Origin: Acanthochlamys bracteata | Taxonomy: Eukaryota > Streptophyta > Magnoliopsida > Pandanales > Velloziaceae | Length of the DNA: 64,000 nt | Direction: 5' to 3' | Assembly (NCBI GenBank): GCA_019914995.1 | Contig: CM034128.1 | Span: 3,722,501 to 3,786,500 of the forward strand | Part shown: positions 32,826 through 43,485 of the stretch, piece by piece | Layout of the letters: each line of letters begins with the position of its first letter | Position numbering within the stretch: the stretch's first letter is position 1 | Made by a program: the position numbers and the translations under genes | Notes under the pieces: generated by a model | Databases searched by the model: none | Told to the model about the DNA's origin: nothing | Seen by the model: the letters and a program-made list of their open reading frames with translations, nothing else

Positions 32826-34892
32826 ATGATGGGATGGAGTGCAAAGTTCTGTAGCTACATTTTTCTTCCAAACTCTTCGTTGCTTGCTGAACTACTGCAA
32901 TCCTGCATCAAAATCAAATCTTTTAATGATTGCAAGAAAATCCATGCACGGATTTTGAAGACCCAGTTTTCATCAGAAACATTTATCCAAAACCGCCTTA
33001 TTGATGCTTACTCCAAGTGTGGGTGTCTGAGATACGCCCACAAGGTGTTTGATAAAATGGTTCATAAGAACACTTTCTCTTGGAACGCTATAATTTCTGT
33101 TTTAATGAATGCGGGGCTTCCTGATGCTGCGAATGGTATGTTCCACGCGATGCCTGAGCCTGACCAGTGTTCTTGGAATTCCATGATCTCGGGCTTTGCG
33201 CAGCACGGTTGGTTTCTTGAGGCCATTGAGTTTTTTGCTTGTATGCATGGGGAGGATTTTATACTCAGTGTGCACTCATTCTCTAGCGTCCTCAGTGCTT
33301 GTGCAGGGCTTATAGATTGTGGTTTTGGTGCTCAGGTTCATGCTTTAATCTTCAAGTCTTTGTTAGTGGATGATGTTTATATGGGAAGCGCACTTGTTGA
33401 TATGTACTCAAAATGCAAAAGGCCGTTGGATGCCTGCAGGGTTTTTGAAGAGATGCGGCAAAGAAATGTGGTGTCTTGGAATAGCATTATTACTTGTTAC
33501 GAGCAGAATGGTCCTGCTATTGAAGCCTTGGAACTGTTTGTTGAGATGTTGGATCAAGGAGTGCAGCCTGATGAAGTGACGCTTGCAAGTCTGGTAAGTG
33601 CATGTGCAACTTTAGCAGCTTTAGGAGAAGGTGCACAGATTCATGCCTATGCAATGAAGATTGATAATTTTAGGGACGACATGATTCTAAGCAATGCTTT
33701 AGTAGACATGTATGCCAAATGTAAAAAAGTAGAACACGCAAGGTCCATCTTTGATAGGATGTCTGCCAGGAGCATAGTATCAGATTCATCCTTGATAAGT
33801 GGCTACGCAAAATCTGCGAATGTGGCAGATGCAAGATTGGTCTTCTTGAAGATGAAGGAAAAGAACATTGTGGCCTGGAATGCCCTCATTGCAGGCTACA
33901 CTCAGAATGGGAAGGATGAAGAAGCACTCAGGATGTTCTGCCAGCTAAAGAGAGAACATGTTGTGCCTACACACTACACATTTGGGAATGTTTTGAATGC
34001 TTGTTCAAACCTCTCAAATATCCGGCTTGGACAACAAGCACATGCACATGTTCTGAAGCATGGATTCCGTTTTGAGGCTGGGCCTGAAGCTGATATCTTT
34101 TTGGGCAATGCAGTTGTTGACATGTATCTCAAGTGTGGATACATTGAAGATGGGGGCAAGGCCTTTGACAGGATGGCCGAAAGGGATACTGTCTCCTGGA
34201 ATGCTATGATTGTGGGGTATGCGCAGAACGGGCATTCTGAGCAGGCCTTAAATCTGTTCAAGATAATGGTTGTGTCAGGGAAGGCACCTGACAATGTGAC
34301 AATGATTGGAGTACTTTCAGCCTGTAGCCATGCCGGTCTAGTTGATGAGGGGCGCCATTATTTTCATTCCATGAGTAAGAACTTTGGATTGGTTCCTGCA
34401 CGAGATCATTATACATGCATCGTTGATTTGCTTGGTCGTGCTGGGCATCTTCGAGAAGTGGAGGAGTTCATTGAGAAGATGCCAGTAGCACCAGATTCAG
34501 TTCTTTGGGGTTCTCTGCTTGCAGCATGTAGGTTGCATGGGAATGTTGAAATGGGAGAATGGGTTGCTGAGAAGCTCTTTGAGCTCGATCCTGGTAATTC
34601 AGGACCTTATATTCTTCTCTCAAACATGTATGCAGAGATGCAAAGATGGAAAGATGTACTCAGAATAAGAAAAATGATGAAGCACAAGGGTGTGGTGAAG
34701 CAACCTGGGTGCAGTTGGATAGAGATTGAGAAGAAAGTCCATGTGTTTCTTGTGAAGGATAAGCGTCACCCTTGTAGAAACGAGATCTTCATACTATTGA
34801 AAAATCTGAAAGCAGAGATGAATAAGGTCGACTTAGATATTGCTTTGGGGTTTCCGCTTGAGTCTCTTCAGATACACGCTTGTGGCTATTAG
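32826..34892 (+). CDS. PLS-class PPR protein, SLO2-like (E subclass), mitochondrial RNA editing factor candidate
   Basis: Single-exon gene of 688 residues from the first ATG at 32826. PPR signatures recur throughout (FIQNRLIDAYSKCG, DQCSWNSMISGFAQH, NVVSWNSIITCYEQNGPA, IVAWNALIAGYTQNGKDEEA). The C-terminus carries an E-type domain (VLWGSLLAACRLHGNVEMGE, then YILLSNMYAEM) and KQPGCSWIEIEKKVHVF, with no DYW. The order and wording of the repeats closely follow Arabidopsis At2g13600 (SLO2), which is needed for C-to-U editing of mitochondrial transcripts. Orthology is likely but untested. The promoter must lie within, or overlap, the head-to-head PPR pseudogene. Confidence 0.87.
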   Translation: MMGWSAKFCSYIFLPNSSLLAELLQSCIKIKSFNDCKKIHARILKTQFSSETFIQNRLIDAYSKCGCLRYAHKVFDKMVHKNTFSWNAIISVLMNAGLPDAANGMFHAMPEPDQCSWNSMISGFAQHGWFLEAIEFFACMHGEDFILSVHSFSSVLSACAGLIDCGFGAQVHALIFKSLLVDDVYMGSALVDMYSKCKRPLDACRVFEEMRQRNVVSWNSIITCYEQNGPAIEALELFVEMLDQGVQPDEVTLASLVSACATLAALGEGAQIHAYAMKIDNFRDDMILSNALVDMYAKCKKVEHARSIFDRMSARSIVSDSSLISGYAKSANVADARLVFLKMKEKNIVAWNALIAGYTQNGKDEEALRMFCQLKREHVVPTHYTFGNVLNACSNLSNIRLGQQAHAHVLKHGFRFEAGPEADIFLGNAVVDMYLKCGYIEDGGKAFDRMAERDTVSWNAMIVGYAQNGHSEQALNLFKIMVVSGKAPDNVTMIGVLSACSHAGLVDEGRHYFHSMSKNFGLVPARDHYTCIVDLLGRAGHLREVEEFIEKMPVAPDSVLWGSLLAACRLHGNVEMGEWVAEKLFELDPGNSGPYILLSNMYAEMQRWKDVLRIRKMMKHKGVVKQPGCSWIEIEKKVHVFLVKDKRHPCRNEIFILLKNLKAEMNKVDLDIALGFPLESLQIHACGY

Positions 34893-37829
34893 CATGTAGC
34901 TGGAAGCAATAGAAGCTCAAGATACTGAACCATTGGAAAATTTTATTATAACATTACTTAGCTCTACACGCTTGAATTCAAAGAGAGCACCCATTTGAAT
35001 TATCTCCATTTTTGCATCAGGAATCAATCAATAAGGCAAGTTATTGGGATCAGGCCTTGGGTTCTGTATTTGACTTCGTAATATCCTTCAACCAAATGAA
35101 TGCTCTCCCTCACAGACCTTTTGCTGAATGTATGCAGTGCAGGTTCTAGAGGGGTATACCTGAGCATTATTTGTCCAGTGTCTCGATTTTGAATCTTAAT
35201 TCGTTGAGAATACCATCAGGAAACCTATTTGCCTAAGGCATATTCGGAACTATCATGAGGTTGGAAGAGATGGTAACTTAGCTTCATAAATCTTATTATG
35301 TCACATTACTAAGGACACTAAGTTATATCTGAACTCTGACTTTCGTCCAACTTTTGTGCAGAAAGCTATGCCTGTCTTCCAAGAGCAGGAAATTCGAACT
35401 CGATAGGAACACAACCTGAGGACAAAGTAACAGGTTGGCTGGAGCTTTCCATAGGCTATAAACAAACTGGTAAGTTACTCTTGCCTTTTTGTAACTGTCT
35501 ATGCCAACAAGTACCTGTTCCAACATTCTGGAATGCAGAAATGAAAAACCTGTCCTTTTGATGATTGGAGCTTAGCTATCACTATGCTGCGTTTAGTTTA
35601 TATTGTTGGTCGTGTAGGAGCCAACTTAATACTGGTTCTTTTTTTCCTTGAATAATCTAATAGAATAGTGTAATACTGTATGTTACTTTCTTTATTTTAA
35701 GAATGAAGAAGAGCATCAGAGGCAGTTGTTTTCTTTTGCTATGAGATTCACATAGCTGAATATATTTTAGGTGTTTGTCACTGTTGAAGTAAATTTAGCC
35801 TAAGGCTGCAAGATAATCAAACTCATGTTGCCTGTTAGAACAATGGTTTAGTCACTGTCAAAAACTTAATGAAGCCTAATAGAACAAAATTAGTAGTGCT
35901 GTATAGATTGGACAATCAATCATAAATCAGCTCAATAGCTGAACAGCCTGAAGGATACGCTGGACCCAACGCTGCACGTGAATTAAAATGCTTTAGGGTC
36001 CTACTTGAATTTGAAGGTTGTTTCTAAGTATTGGTGAAAAAAATGTAATATCCACCTTCAATTATATAATAATAATATTATTCTATTTATCTAAAGCTCA
36101 CCTACAAATATGGCCTGATTTTGGTAAATTTAATTAAACTGGATCGATCCCTCAAAATTTATGAAATAGTGTTTCTGTTGCAAATTTCAAATGGACTTAG
36201 TCTATATATTTTTGTAAAAATGACTGATAATCAATGTTCATAATGGACTTATTTTGTAGAAGTTTTTTATTTGCTTTTTTTTTTTCAAACGCTTTTTTTA
36301 ATAAAATTAGGTTACAAACCGCCGTCGCATTGATCAAAGATAATTAAAAAGTATACTAGTACAAGTATGTCTTGCGCAGAGCGAAAAATGCTGTAATGTA
36401 TAAGAATAATGACATTCTATTTGAACATTTTAGAAAAAAAAAGATAGACCAAAATTAACTTGGCTTAGGATGGTGGCGAAGTATTCAGAGGAATTGGATA
36501 TTTTTCTGAATTTAGTTTATAATCAAACGGAATGAGAAAAAATAGATTCATATAGCGGATTCTACTGAAGCAGGATAAAAGCTTAGTATGTTGTTTTATG
36601 CCCCTGCTACATACGGTTCATTTCTCTATTATTTAGTTTTTCTTATAGTAGATAGAAGTTTGTTTGATGAATATGTCTTGATATTTTGGTAAGATACGTA
36701 TATATAGTATTTATATTCATCTATTAACTTGGGATGAAGAGAGGTCTGTTCTGTTTTTTTTATTGCTTTTGTGAGTTTTTAAAATGAGAGAGAAGATGAT
36801 AAGTTATTCATTTACGTTTATTTCTTCTTCTTTTTTTCTTTTATTGTTTTTCTTACTATGAACTTCAGAAGTTTCAATAACATACATGTGACGTCTTATG
36901 TTTCTTATGTTTAAGTTTGTTTCATTTTACTACAATACTAAAGATTGTGCTGCTAGTTAAGTTACAACAGAGGCTCCTAATCCTATAAATTGTTGTTGTT
37001 GTTGTTGCAATCTTTTGTTTTCATTTTGTTGCAAACCTAAACTGAAAAAAATTCTTTTGTTGTTTCTTGAGATGAAAGTATATATAGATTTTAAATTCTC
37101 TGTTTTAAATTTTAATTTTCTAATAAAGTTTTTTTTTCTTGCAAGGAAATATTATCTAGTAAAATTAAATCATCCAATTGTAGGAAATTTGGCTTATGAC
37201 CCAAAAAAAAAAAAAAGTTAAAAGAGAATCTATGCGATCAAAGAGGCAGTTCATCTTATCCAATTTCGTAAGCTTTGATTCATTATTAATTCCACTTGAT
37301 TATAGTTTTCACTAATATGGTGATTCATGAATTAATTTCTGTTGCTGTTAATGTTTGTTACGACTTTTAGATTCAGGTTGTGATGAGTTAATTGGGTTAG
37401 AGCTATCAATTATTTTATGGAATGCACCATAGCAATATAAAATTCTTACGTATAGTTATGCTTAAATGAAAAGTTCACATAGCTCCCAAAGGAAACAAAA
37501 ATGAATTCCTATCCTCATAAAGATAAAAAAAATAATGAAATGCAACCTTTATTTATATCTTCGGCTGAAAGTAATTTAAGGATTATCCATTGTTTGGCCT
37601 CAGTCTTATTACACTGACAGTTTTAGCTTGACAAATACTAATACTGATTATATTCAATGGTTTTGTTATTTTATATAGTTGCTTAATGAATTATTTAGCT
37701 TCACTAGCAATCCTTTAACTCATTGAGTTGAACATTAAGTCTTTCTATGATAATACTAGATATATCTTCGATTCATTTGATATCGCTTATTTGCTACGTT
37801 TGTAGCTATCTCATATCTTCGATTCGTAA

Positions 37830-37860
37830 AAAGGTTAAAAACATTAAGTTTTTAACCTTT
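37830..37860. repeat. Perfect inverted repeat (13-bp stem, 5-base loop)
   Basis: AAAGGTTAAAAAC and GTTTTTAACCTTT are exact complements around ATTAA. No neighbouring coding frame explains it. Confidence 0.8.
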
Positions 37861-39100
37861 CTATGTTTTGTTAAAGTTGCTTTTATTGCTTTTACTTTTT
37901 AAAAAGTGATATTATAAGTTTATAACCAATGTCGCGGCAACTTCGCGGCAATTATTTGCTTGTAACGTATCTATCATGCAGCTGAGTAGAGCTGCAGAAG
38001 AGTTAAACGCGTGTTCTTTCTTGTTTCTTCATTCTATTGATGACAACCATTACATCTTGCATCCAGTGTTTTAAGGCCATTTAGTTTACTCAGTACATAA
38101 AAGTCAAAAAACTTGGTCGCATATTTGAAGGTCTCAACTTTTTTGCAGAAATTAATAATTTTGTTTTTTTTTATAATAATAAACATCCGGTTGCCTGCCT
38201 GCTGAGCCAGTTTTTTAAAGTTGTATTTGATTTGGAATGCAAATGATAAAGACCTTACCAACCTGTTAGCTTGATTTGCTGAACAAGCTTAAGATTAACA
38301 GCTTTACCTTGTTAACTTGTTAGACAGTGACATATTAAATTGTTTGTTAGCTTGTTTTGTTTTTTTGGTTTCTACAAACTCAAGAGGCCATCTGCACTAT
38401 AAATTACTAGTGCAGGATATGGTCTTCAATATATAACAAGTGTTGAGAATATTTCATTATGCACGCAAACGAAGTTAGACTTCTTTAGCCATCCAGATTA
38501 TTATATATAATTGAAATCCTAAAGAGAATTATACTTTTGTTCTTCATTTTAATATATTTCCACTCATTGGAGTGATTAGTCATTGTAAATTGAAATTTAA
38601 GCTAATCTCTCCTTGCCCTTAATCTTTGATATCCTAACCTTGGGAGAATTAAGAAAATGTTTCCATTAGTATTTTGTGTAAAGCATTAAAGTTAGCTATG
38701 AGATTATGGACATATTTGGCTAATCTTAAAATCTAAAGCTTATTTCAATAACTTATTTATTATTAATTAAATCTTATTCTGAAATAAACAGCTTAGATTT
38801 TCATCGACAAACTATATTTACATCACATCTATTATTGATATTGACTTGTTATGGAATTTTAGTAGGTGCAGTATACTTGTGGTTAGACAAATTAGAACTT
38901 CCCAATATTTCTGGCAGAATGAAGAAAAGGAAGTCCACTAACTTCCCTTTCTTTGCGTTCCCTCAAAGTCATCAATGACAAAAAATAATTAATCCAAAGC
39001 ATGCAATCTTTCTTTCTAAAGAACAATTCATGTTGATGTAAAGTTTGGATGATAATATTTAAGGGAGGAAGTTGCTGTTGCTTGTTTAGAAGTTAATCTA

Positions 39101-39314
39101 AAGACATGTTTGATATTATTTATTAATTCCAATAAATTTTTTTAATTTAAAAAAAAATCATGCATAATTTTTAAAAAACTTTTTTAAAAATCTAAAAATA
39201 CATATGAAATATAAATTGTAAAGTAATTATATGTATAATTTTAAAATTATAAAAAAATATATCTAAATTTTATTTTCAGAAATTTTTTTTAATGAGCACT
39301 TTCAAACATCTCTT
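39101..39314. mobile_element. MITE-like element with 13-bp terminal inverted repeats
   Basis: The left end AAGACATGTTTGA and the complement of the right end, AAGAGATGTTTGA, match at 12 of 13 bases. The 190-bp interior is almost pure A/T. No clear target duplication is visible. Confidence 0.45.
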
Positions 39315-39966
39315 AAATTAGTTTTTATTACGCGTAAAATGCCCTCGACTTCTGAAGTTGACATGAAAATAAACGTATCCTATAATAAGTCGTCTATCTT
39401 TTTGTCTTTTATATTCATGCGGGCAACAATATAGACACTTATTTATTTTGGTCTTTCTCTGTTGGATATATTCTTGATTCTCAAGAGAAAATTTGAAAAA
39501 GATTGGAGTCAGAAGGGTTTCATAACTCTGTTTAACTCCTTCGAGGAAGGCTTGGCGTTACTTATAGAGTACTTTTTTGAAAATAAATAAAATTTATTTT
39601 GAAAATAAAATAAAAAGGTTTTTACTTAAAAATATTATTTTTTAAAGTATTTTTAAATATTTTCTTTTAACTTTGAAGTTTGATTTTTTGCAGGTCATGC
39701 ATGAACCAGAATGTTAATGCTCTTTGATCCATAACAGCCAAAGCAAACATTTAAATCCCCTTGCTTACGCATCCTTCTGGAAAACCAAAGACTTTCTTCC
39801 ACCTCCCCTCTATACTAACCCCACGAGCAATCAAACATCACACTTAATTAGAAAACTTTTCTTCTTCTGTTTTCTTTTCTTTTTTCATTTTCACAAACGC
39901 ATCCTTTCTCCTTCCTTCACCAAACCTTGCTCTCCATCTCTGCATCTTTCTTTTAACTAAAACACC

Positions 39967-41493
39967 ATGATGCCTCACCAAGAAGATATTCCAACGCATA
40001 GCAAGTTCAGCTTCTCCACCAACAGCAGCAGTAGCAGAAGAAACAACGACAGATATCTTTCCAACGAGCTAGAGTTCAACAAATGGGCTGAGAAGATCAA
40101 CAAAACCAACTATAACCGATTTGGTAGTTCTACAGATTCGAAAGTTGGCCCATGGTCTTCTCACAGCAGCCCTCGAAGATACTACTACAACACCACCTGC
40201 GGTGAAGAAGAAGAAGAAGAAGAATCTGAGGTGGCGTCTCCCACTCTTTGGCAGCCTGCAGTTAAATCTCCTGTCTGTTCGCGAGCTCAAGCGATTGCTA
40301 AATACAGACAAGAGATGTTGGAGTTGGTGAAAGATGCACCGGAGAATGGTTATGAGTTGTCTCTGAAGGATATAGTTGAGCTCCCTAGGGTATCAAGACA
40401 ATTGCAACAGCAAGGTCTGCAGAGCCCAAACAGCGGAGCTTCTACTCCAATACATGAGGAGGTTTGTGATGATGATGACAGCAAGGATAAGAAGAAGAAG
40501 AAGAAAAATGGGAAGAAGAGAGCTAAGAAGTTTTCAAGGGGTGAAAGCTTAGATTCAGGACTATTTCTGTTAAAGATGTTTGTTCCTCCAGGGATGGGAA
40601 GGAGACAGAGTTTCAGTAATAATGGTGGAGGGATGCTTTCAGCAAAGCCGGTGATAGCAGATGGTGCAGAGAGGGATTGGTGGAAGAGGAACGAGTTAAG
40701 TGAGTCTAGTGGTAGCAGTAGCAGAGGGAGCAGAACTAGCAGCACAAGGAGGTCAGTTTTCTTTACTTCTCAGTTATTTTTCCCCTGATTTTGCTATTGG
40801 ATTTCTTTGGTATGAGCTTGATTTCTTAGTTCAGAGATCTTTGCGTCGTATGTGTTGTTGTTGCACAATAATTTTGTTACTCAAAGATCCATATCATATT
40901 TGCGAGTGAAGAAAAGAAATCCTTTACCCATTCAACATGCCTCTTTCATTCTTCCTGTTCTGCAGACAGAAGAAACCTGTTCGATATGCGTAATTCCTCT
41001 CTCTCTTAAAACTCTGTTTTGAAATGAGCATGATTTGGTGAAAGTTAAATTTCTGAAGACATCAAATGATCAAACAGTAAAAGAACTGTAACTAGGTGAT
41101 TCACTCAACCTTACATTGAATTAAGAGCTAGTAAAGATTGAAAGTATTAGTTTAAAACTAATGCCAAATTTAGACTACTACTGAAGTTTGAACAGAAATT
41201 TGTGAACGCAATGCTAAATCAGAAAGTAGCAGAGTACGTAAGTTATAAACTGATTGCTGAACGATGATTGGAGTACATTTACAGCTTGGAATTTTTGTCA
41301 TGCTTAAATGACAAGGAGTAACCATCATGTATATAAGTCTGTTCTGATGTTTTTTGCTTATTATTTGAATCCATGCGTTAAGTTTTGTAGTTCATAGTTT
41401 TTATCCTGAAATTTCTCTGTCATGTAATGCAGGAAAGTGAGCGGTTGCTTGCCTTTCTTGAGTTCACACAAGAGCAACTCTACAGATTTATGA
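39967..41493 (+). CDS. Plant protein of unknown function, Lys/Ser-rich
   Basis: Two exons, 39967-40751 and 41433-41493, join in frame (AG|G) to 281 residues. The second exon adds KVSGCLPFLSSHKSNSTDL. Visible features: a Ser/Asn-rich N-terminus, an ELEFNKWAEKINKT segment, a (GAA)n-encoded acidic run, a conserved-looking SRAQAIAKYRQEMLELVKDA block followed by YELSLKDIVEL (about 105-139), an Asp stretch, a Lys-rich possible nuclear signal (KDKKKKKKNGKKRAKK) and a Ser-rich tail. No signal peptide or membrane segment is visible. It resembles small stress-related plant proteins without assigned biochemistry, but I cannot name the family with confidence. The 5' UTR is pyrimidine-rich (about 39840-39955). 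Confidence 0.75.
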
Positions 41494-43485
41494 GATCCAT
41501 CTCATTAAAGGAAAACAATGACTCAAAATAAAATTTAGCACTGAATGAAGAATCTTGTGATGACTGTGTTCTTTAAACAGACGATGATAATGGCGATCAC
41601 AAGAGCAGCACGGCAAAAGCAAGCAACTGAAGACGTTCTGCTTTCTCCCTATCCCTTATTTTGATCTGATTACCTAATTAGTTTTTTTTTAAGAAATTAT
41701 TTTCTTGCGGTTACTGGCATGCCTTGAAATCTATACCTCTGCTACTCACCAAACAGCGTTGTGCGTTATCTTTTGATTTATAGTACAGAGATAATTAGCC
41801 TGCTTGGTCATAGTACGTATGAATCATTTTGTACATAAACTGAAGTGTTTAAACTTACTTTGCTATTTTATGAAAAATAATCAGGTATTATTGGCACACC
41901 CTATGCTAGAAGCTTAGGAGTGGTATAAAATTTTCAAATCCAAGTGTTTTAAAGACCCGTAATTGAGTTTTGTGAAATTAAAAAATAAAAAGTAGAATTT
42001 TTCAAAAAATAAAATAAAAGTAGAGTTTAATATATTTATGTTTCAGTAGTTTTGAAAGTGTGTTAAAAATTAAGAAATATAATTGCATTGAAAAATGTAT
42101 AAATAAAAAAGTTAAAACTGAAGTTCTGTACGTAGAAGTGGAGTTATAAATTTTTTGTATATTTAAAATATAAAAATTATTCAGAACTTAAAATTTGGTG
42201 AAAAAAAGTATAATTACGGACGTTTAAAACACGACCTTAAGTTCTCTTATAATAACTTTATCGAATTTAAGACCTCTCTGGCCACTGCAATGCCTAAACT
42301 AATTTCTTTTTGAATTAGTTATTCAACTACTTAATTATTTCTTAATTGAAAATTATCATAGAAGAACTGGTCCATTGAAAAAAAAAATTTATATAAATTT
42401 ATTTTTTATTTAAAATAATAATACATAATAATATAATATAAATTTTTTGTATTTTAAAATTTAAATTACAGATAATATTTAAAAATTTTTATTTAAAATA
42501 TAAAATAAAAAAAATGAAATGAAAAAAAAAAAAGTTCTACTAGTCTGAACTCTGGAGTTTCGATGCGGTTGGTGATGACTTCATGAAACAGCTAGAAGAC
42601 GTTTGCAAATTCAAGCCTACAAAATTCAATTTGTACAGTATTCTAACTACCGGGTTCTTCTATATGGAAGTAAATCAGCAGTGTTTTCTTTTACTTATAC
42701 TAGATTAACAGCCATTGGTTAACTGCCACGTTGGCAGATGACAGTTAATTTAAGTTACTCCATAGGTTTATTTTAAGCGTGTGATAATCTGATCGGGCAA
42801 AATTTGTTGGGAGTAATAAGTAAAACCGTAAAAATAAATTAAAAAATCGCCGTCCAGCTATAGAATCAGAAGAGTTCTTTCTTGCTCGCTCCCGCGTTGA
42901 AAAGTCGAGAAAAAATTCACAAATCTTTTCTTTTTCTATTTGATCTGAAATTTAAATCTTGATTATCTTTGATACGATCGCAGCTAGGTGAAGTCGTTGT
43001 ACGGGGATTCCATTGGAGATTAGTTATTTTTCTTTTTTGGTTCTCAGGTAAAATTTCGATCCGTATGATGAGATTTATATCGGTTGGTTTCTTGCGTTGG
43101 TTTGATCTGAATGGATTCACTTCTGAACTCAATGGAATTTTGTTGCGGGAGTTGGTAAGGTGATCTACGATTGTAGTGTTTATTGTTCGACTGCACAATT
43201 GTTATTAGAGTTGCTCGAATTTTTTATATTTTCGACATTTTGATTCCTGCGCGTGTTTCCTGTGTTCTTAGAAGTATAGATGAATTTGCTTCGATTCACG
43301 ATTTTCTTTCAATTTAGGCACTTCCTGGATTACTATTTATTGTTTCAGGTGGATAGAGGCAAGGGAAACTAAATGAAAAATAAAGTTCGATCTTTGTTTA
43401 ATTTGCCTAAGAATTTGTCGTTATGTGTTGCTGAATTTTGGTAGCAGGTGTTGTTGTGGAGAGAAAAAGGACTGGATCTCACTTG
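41494..43485. other. Intergenic region and 5' UTR exon(s) of TOL gene
   Basis: 41494-41870 is the presumed 3' UTR of the preceding gene. 41880-42540 is AT-rich with no gene. A nested palindrome lies at 42719-42748. From about 42870 a 5' UTR exon of the TOM1-like gene is likely, with a donor near 43047 (CTCAG|GTAAAA) or 43156 (GTTG|GTAAGG) and an acceptor at 43447 (GCAG|GTGTTG). Confidence 0.45.
42719..42748. repeat. Nested inverted repeat upstream of TOL gene
   Basis: TTAACTG (42719-42725) and CAGTTAA (42742-42748) are exact complements. Between them TGCCA and TGGCA (42724-42728 and 42732-42736) form a second, overlapping palindrome. Confidence 0.7.

Larger units (their letters stand above)
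34893..39966. other. 5-kb AT-rich spacer
   Basis: No coding gene is visible. 34893-35720 is the presumed 3' UTR of the SLO2-like gene. 36990-37008 holds a (TTG)n run, 37830-37860 a perfect 13-bp-stem hairpin, 39101-39314 a probable MITE and 39550-39680 another AT-rich block. From about 39724 the 5' UTR and promoter of the next gene begin. Confidence 0.5.
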
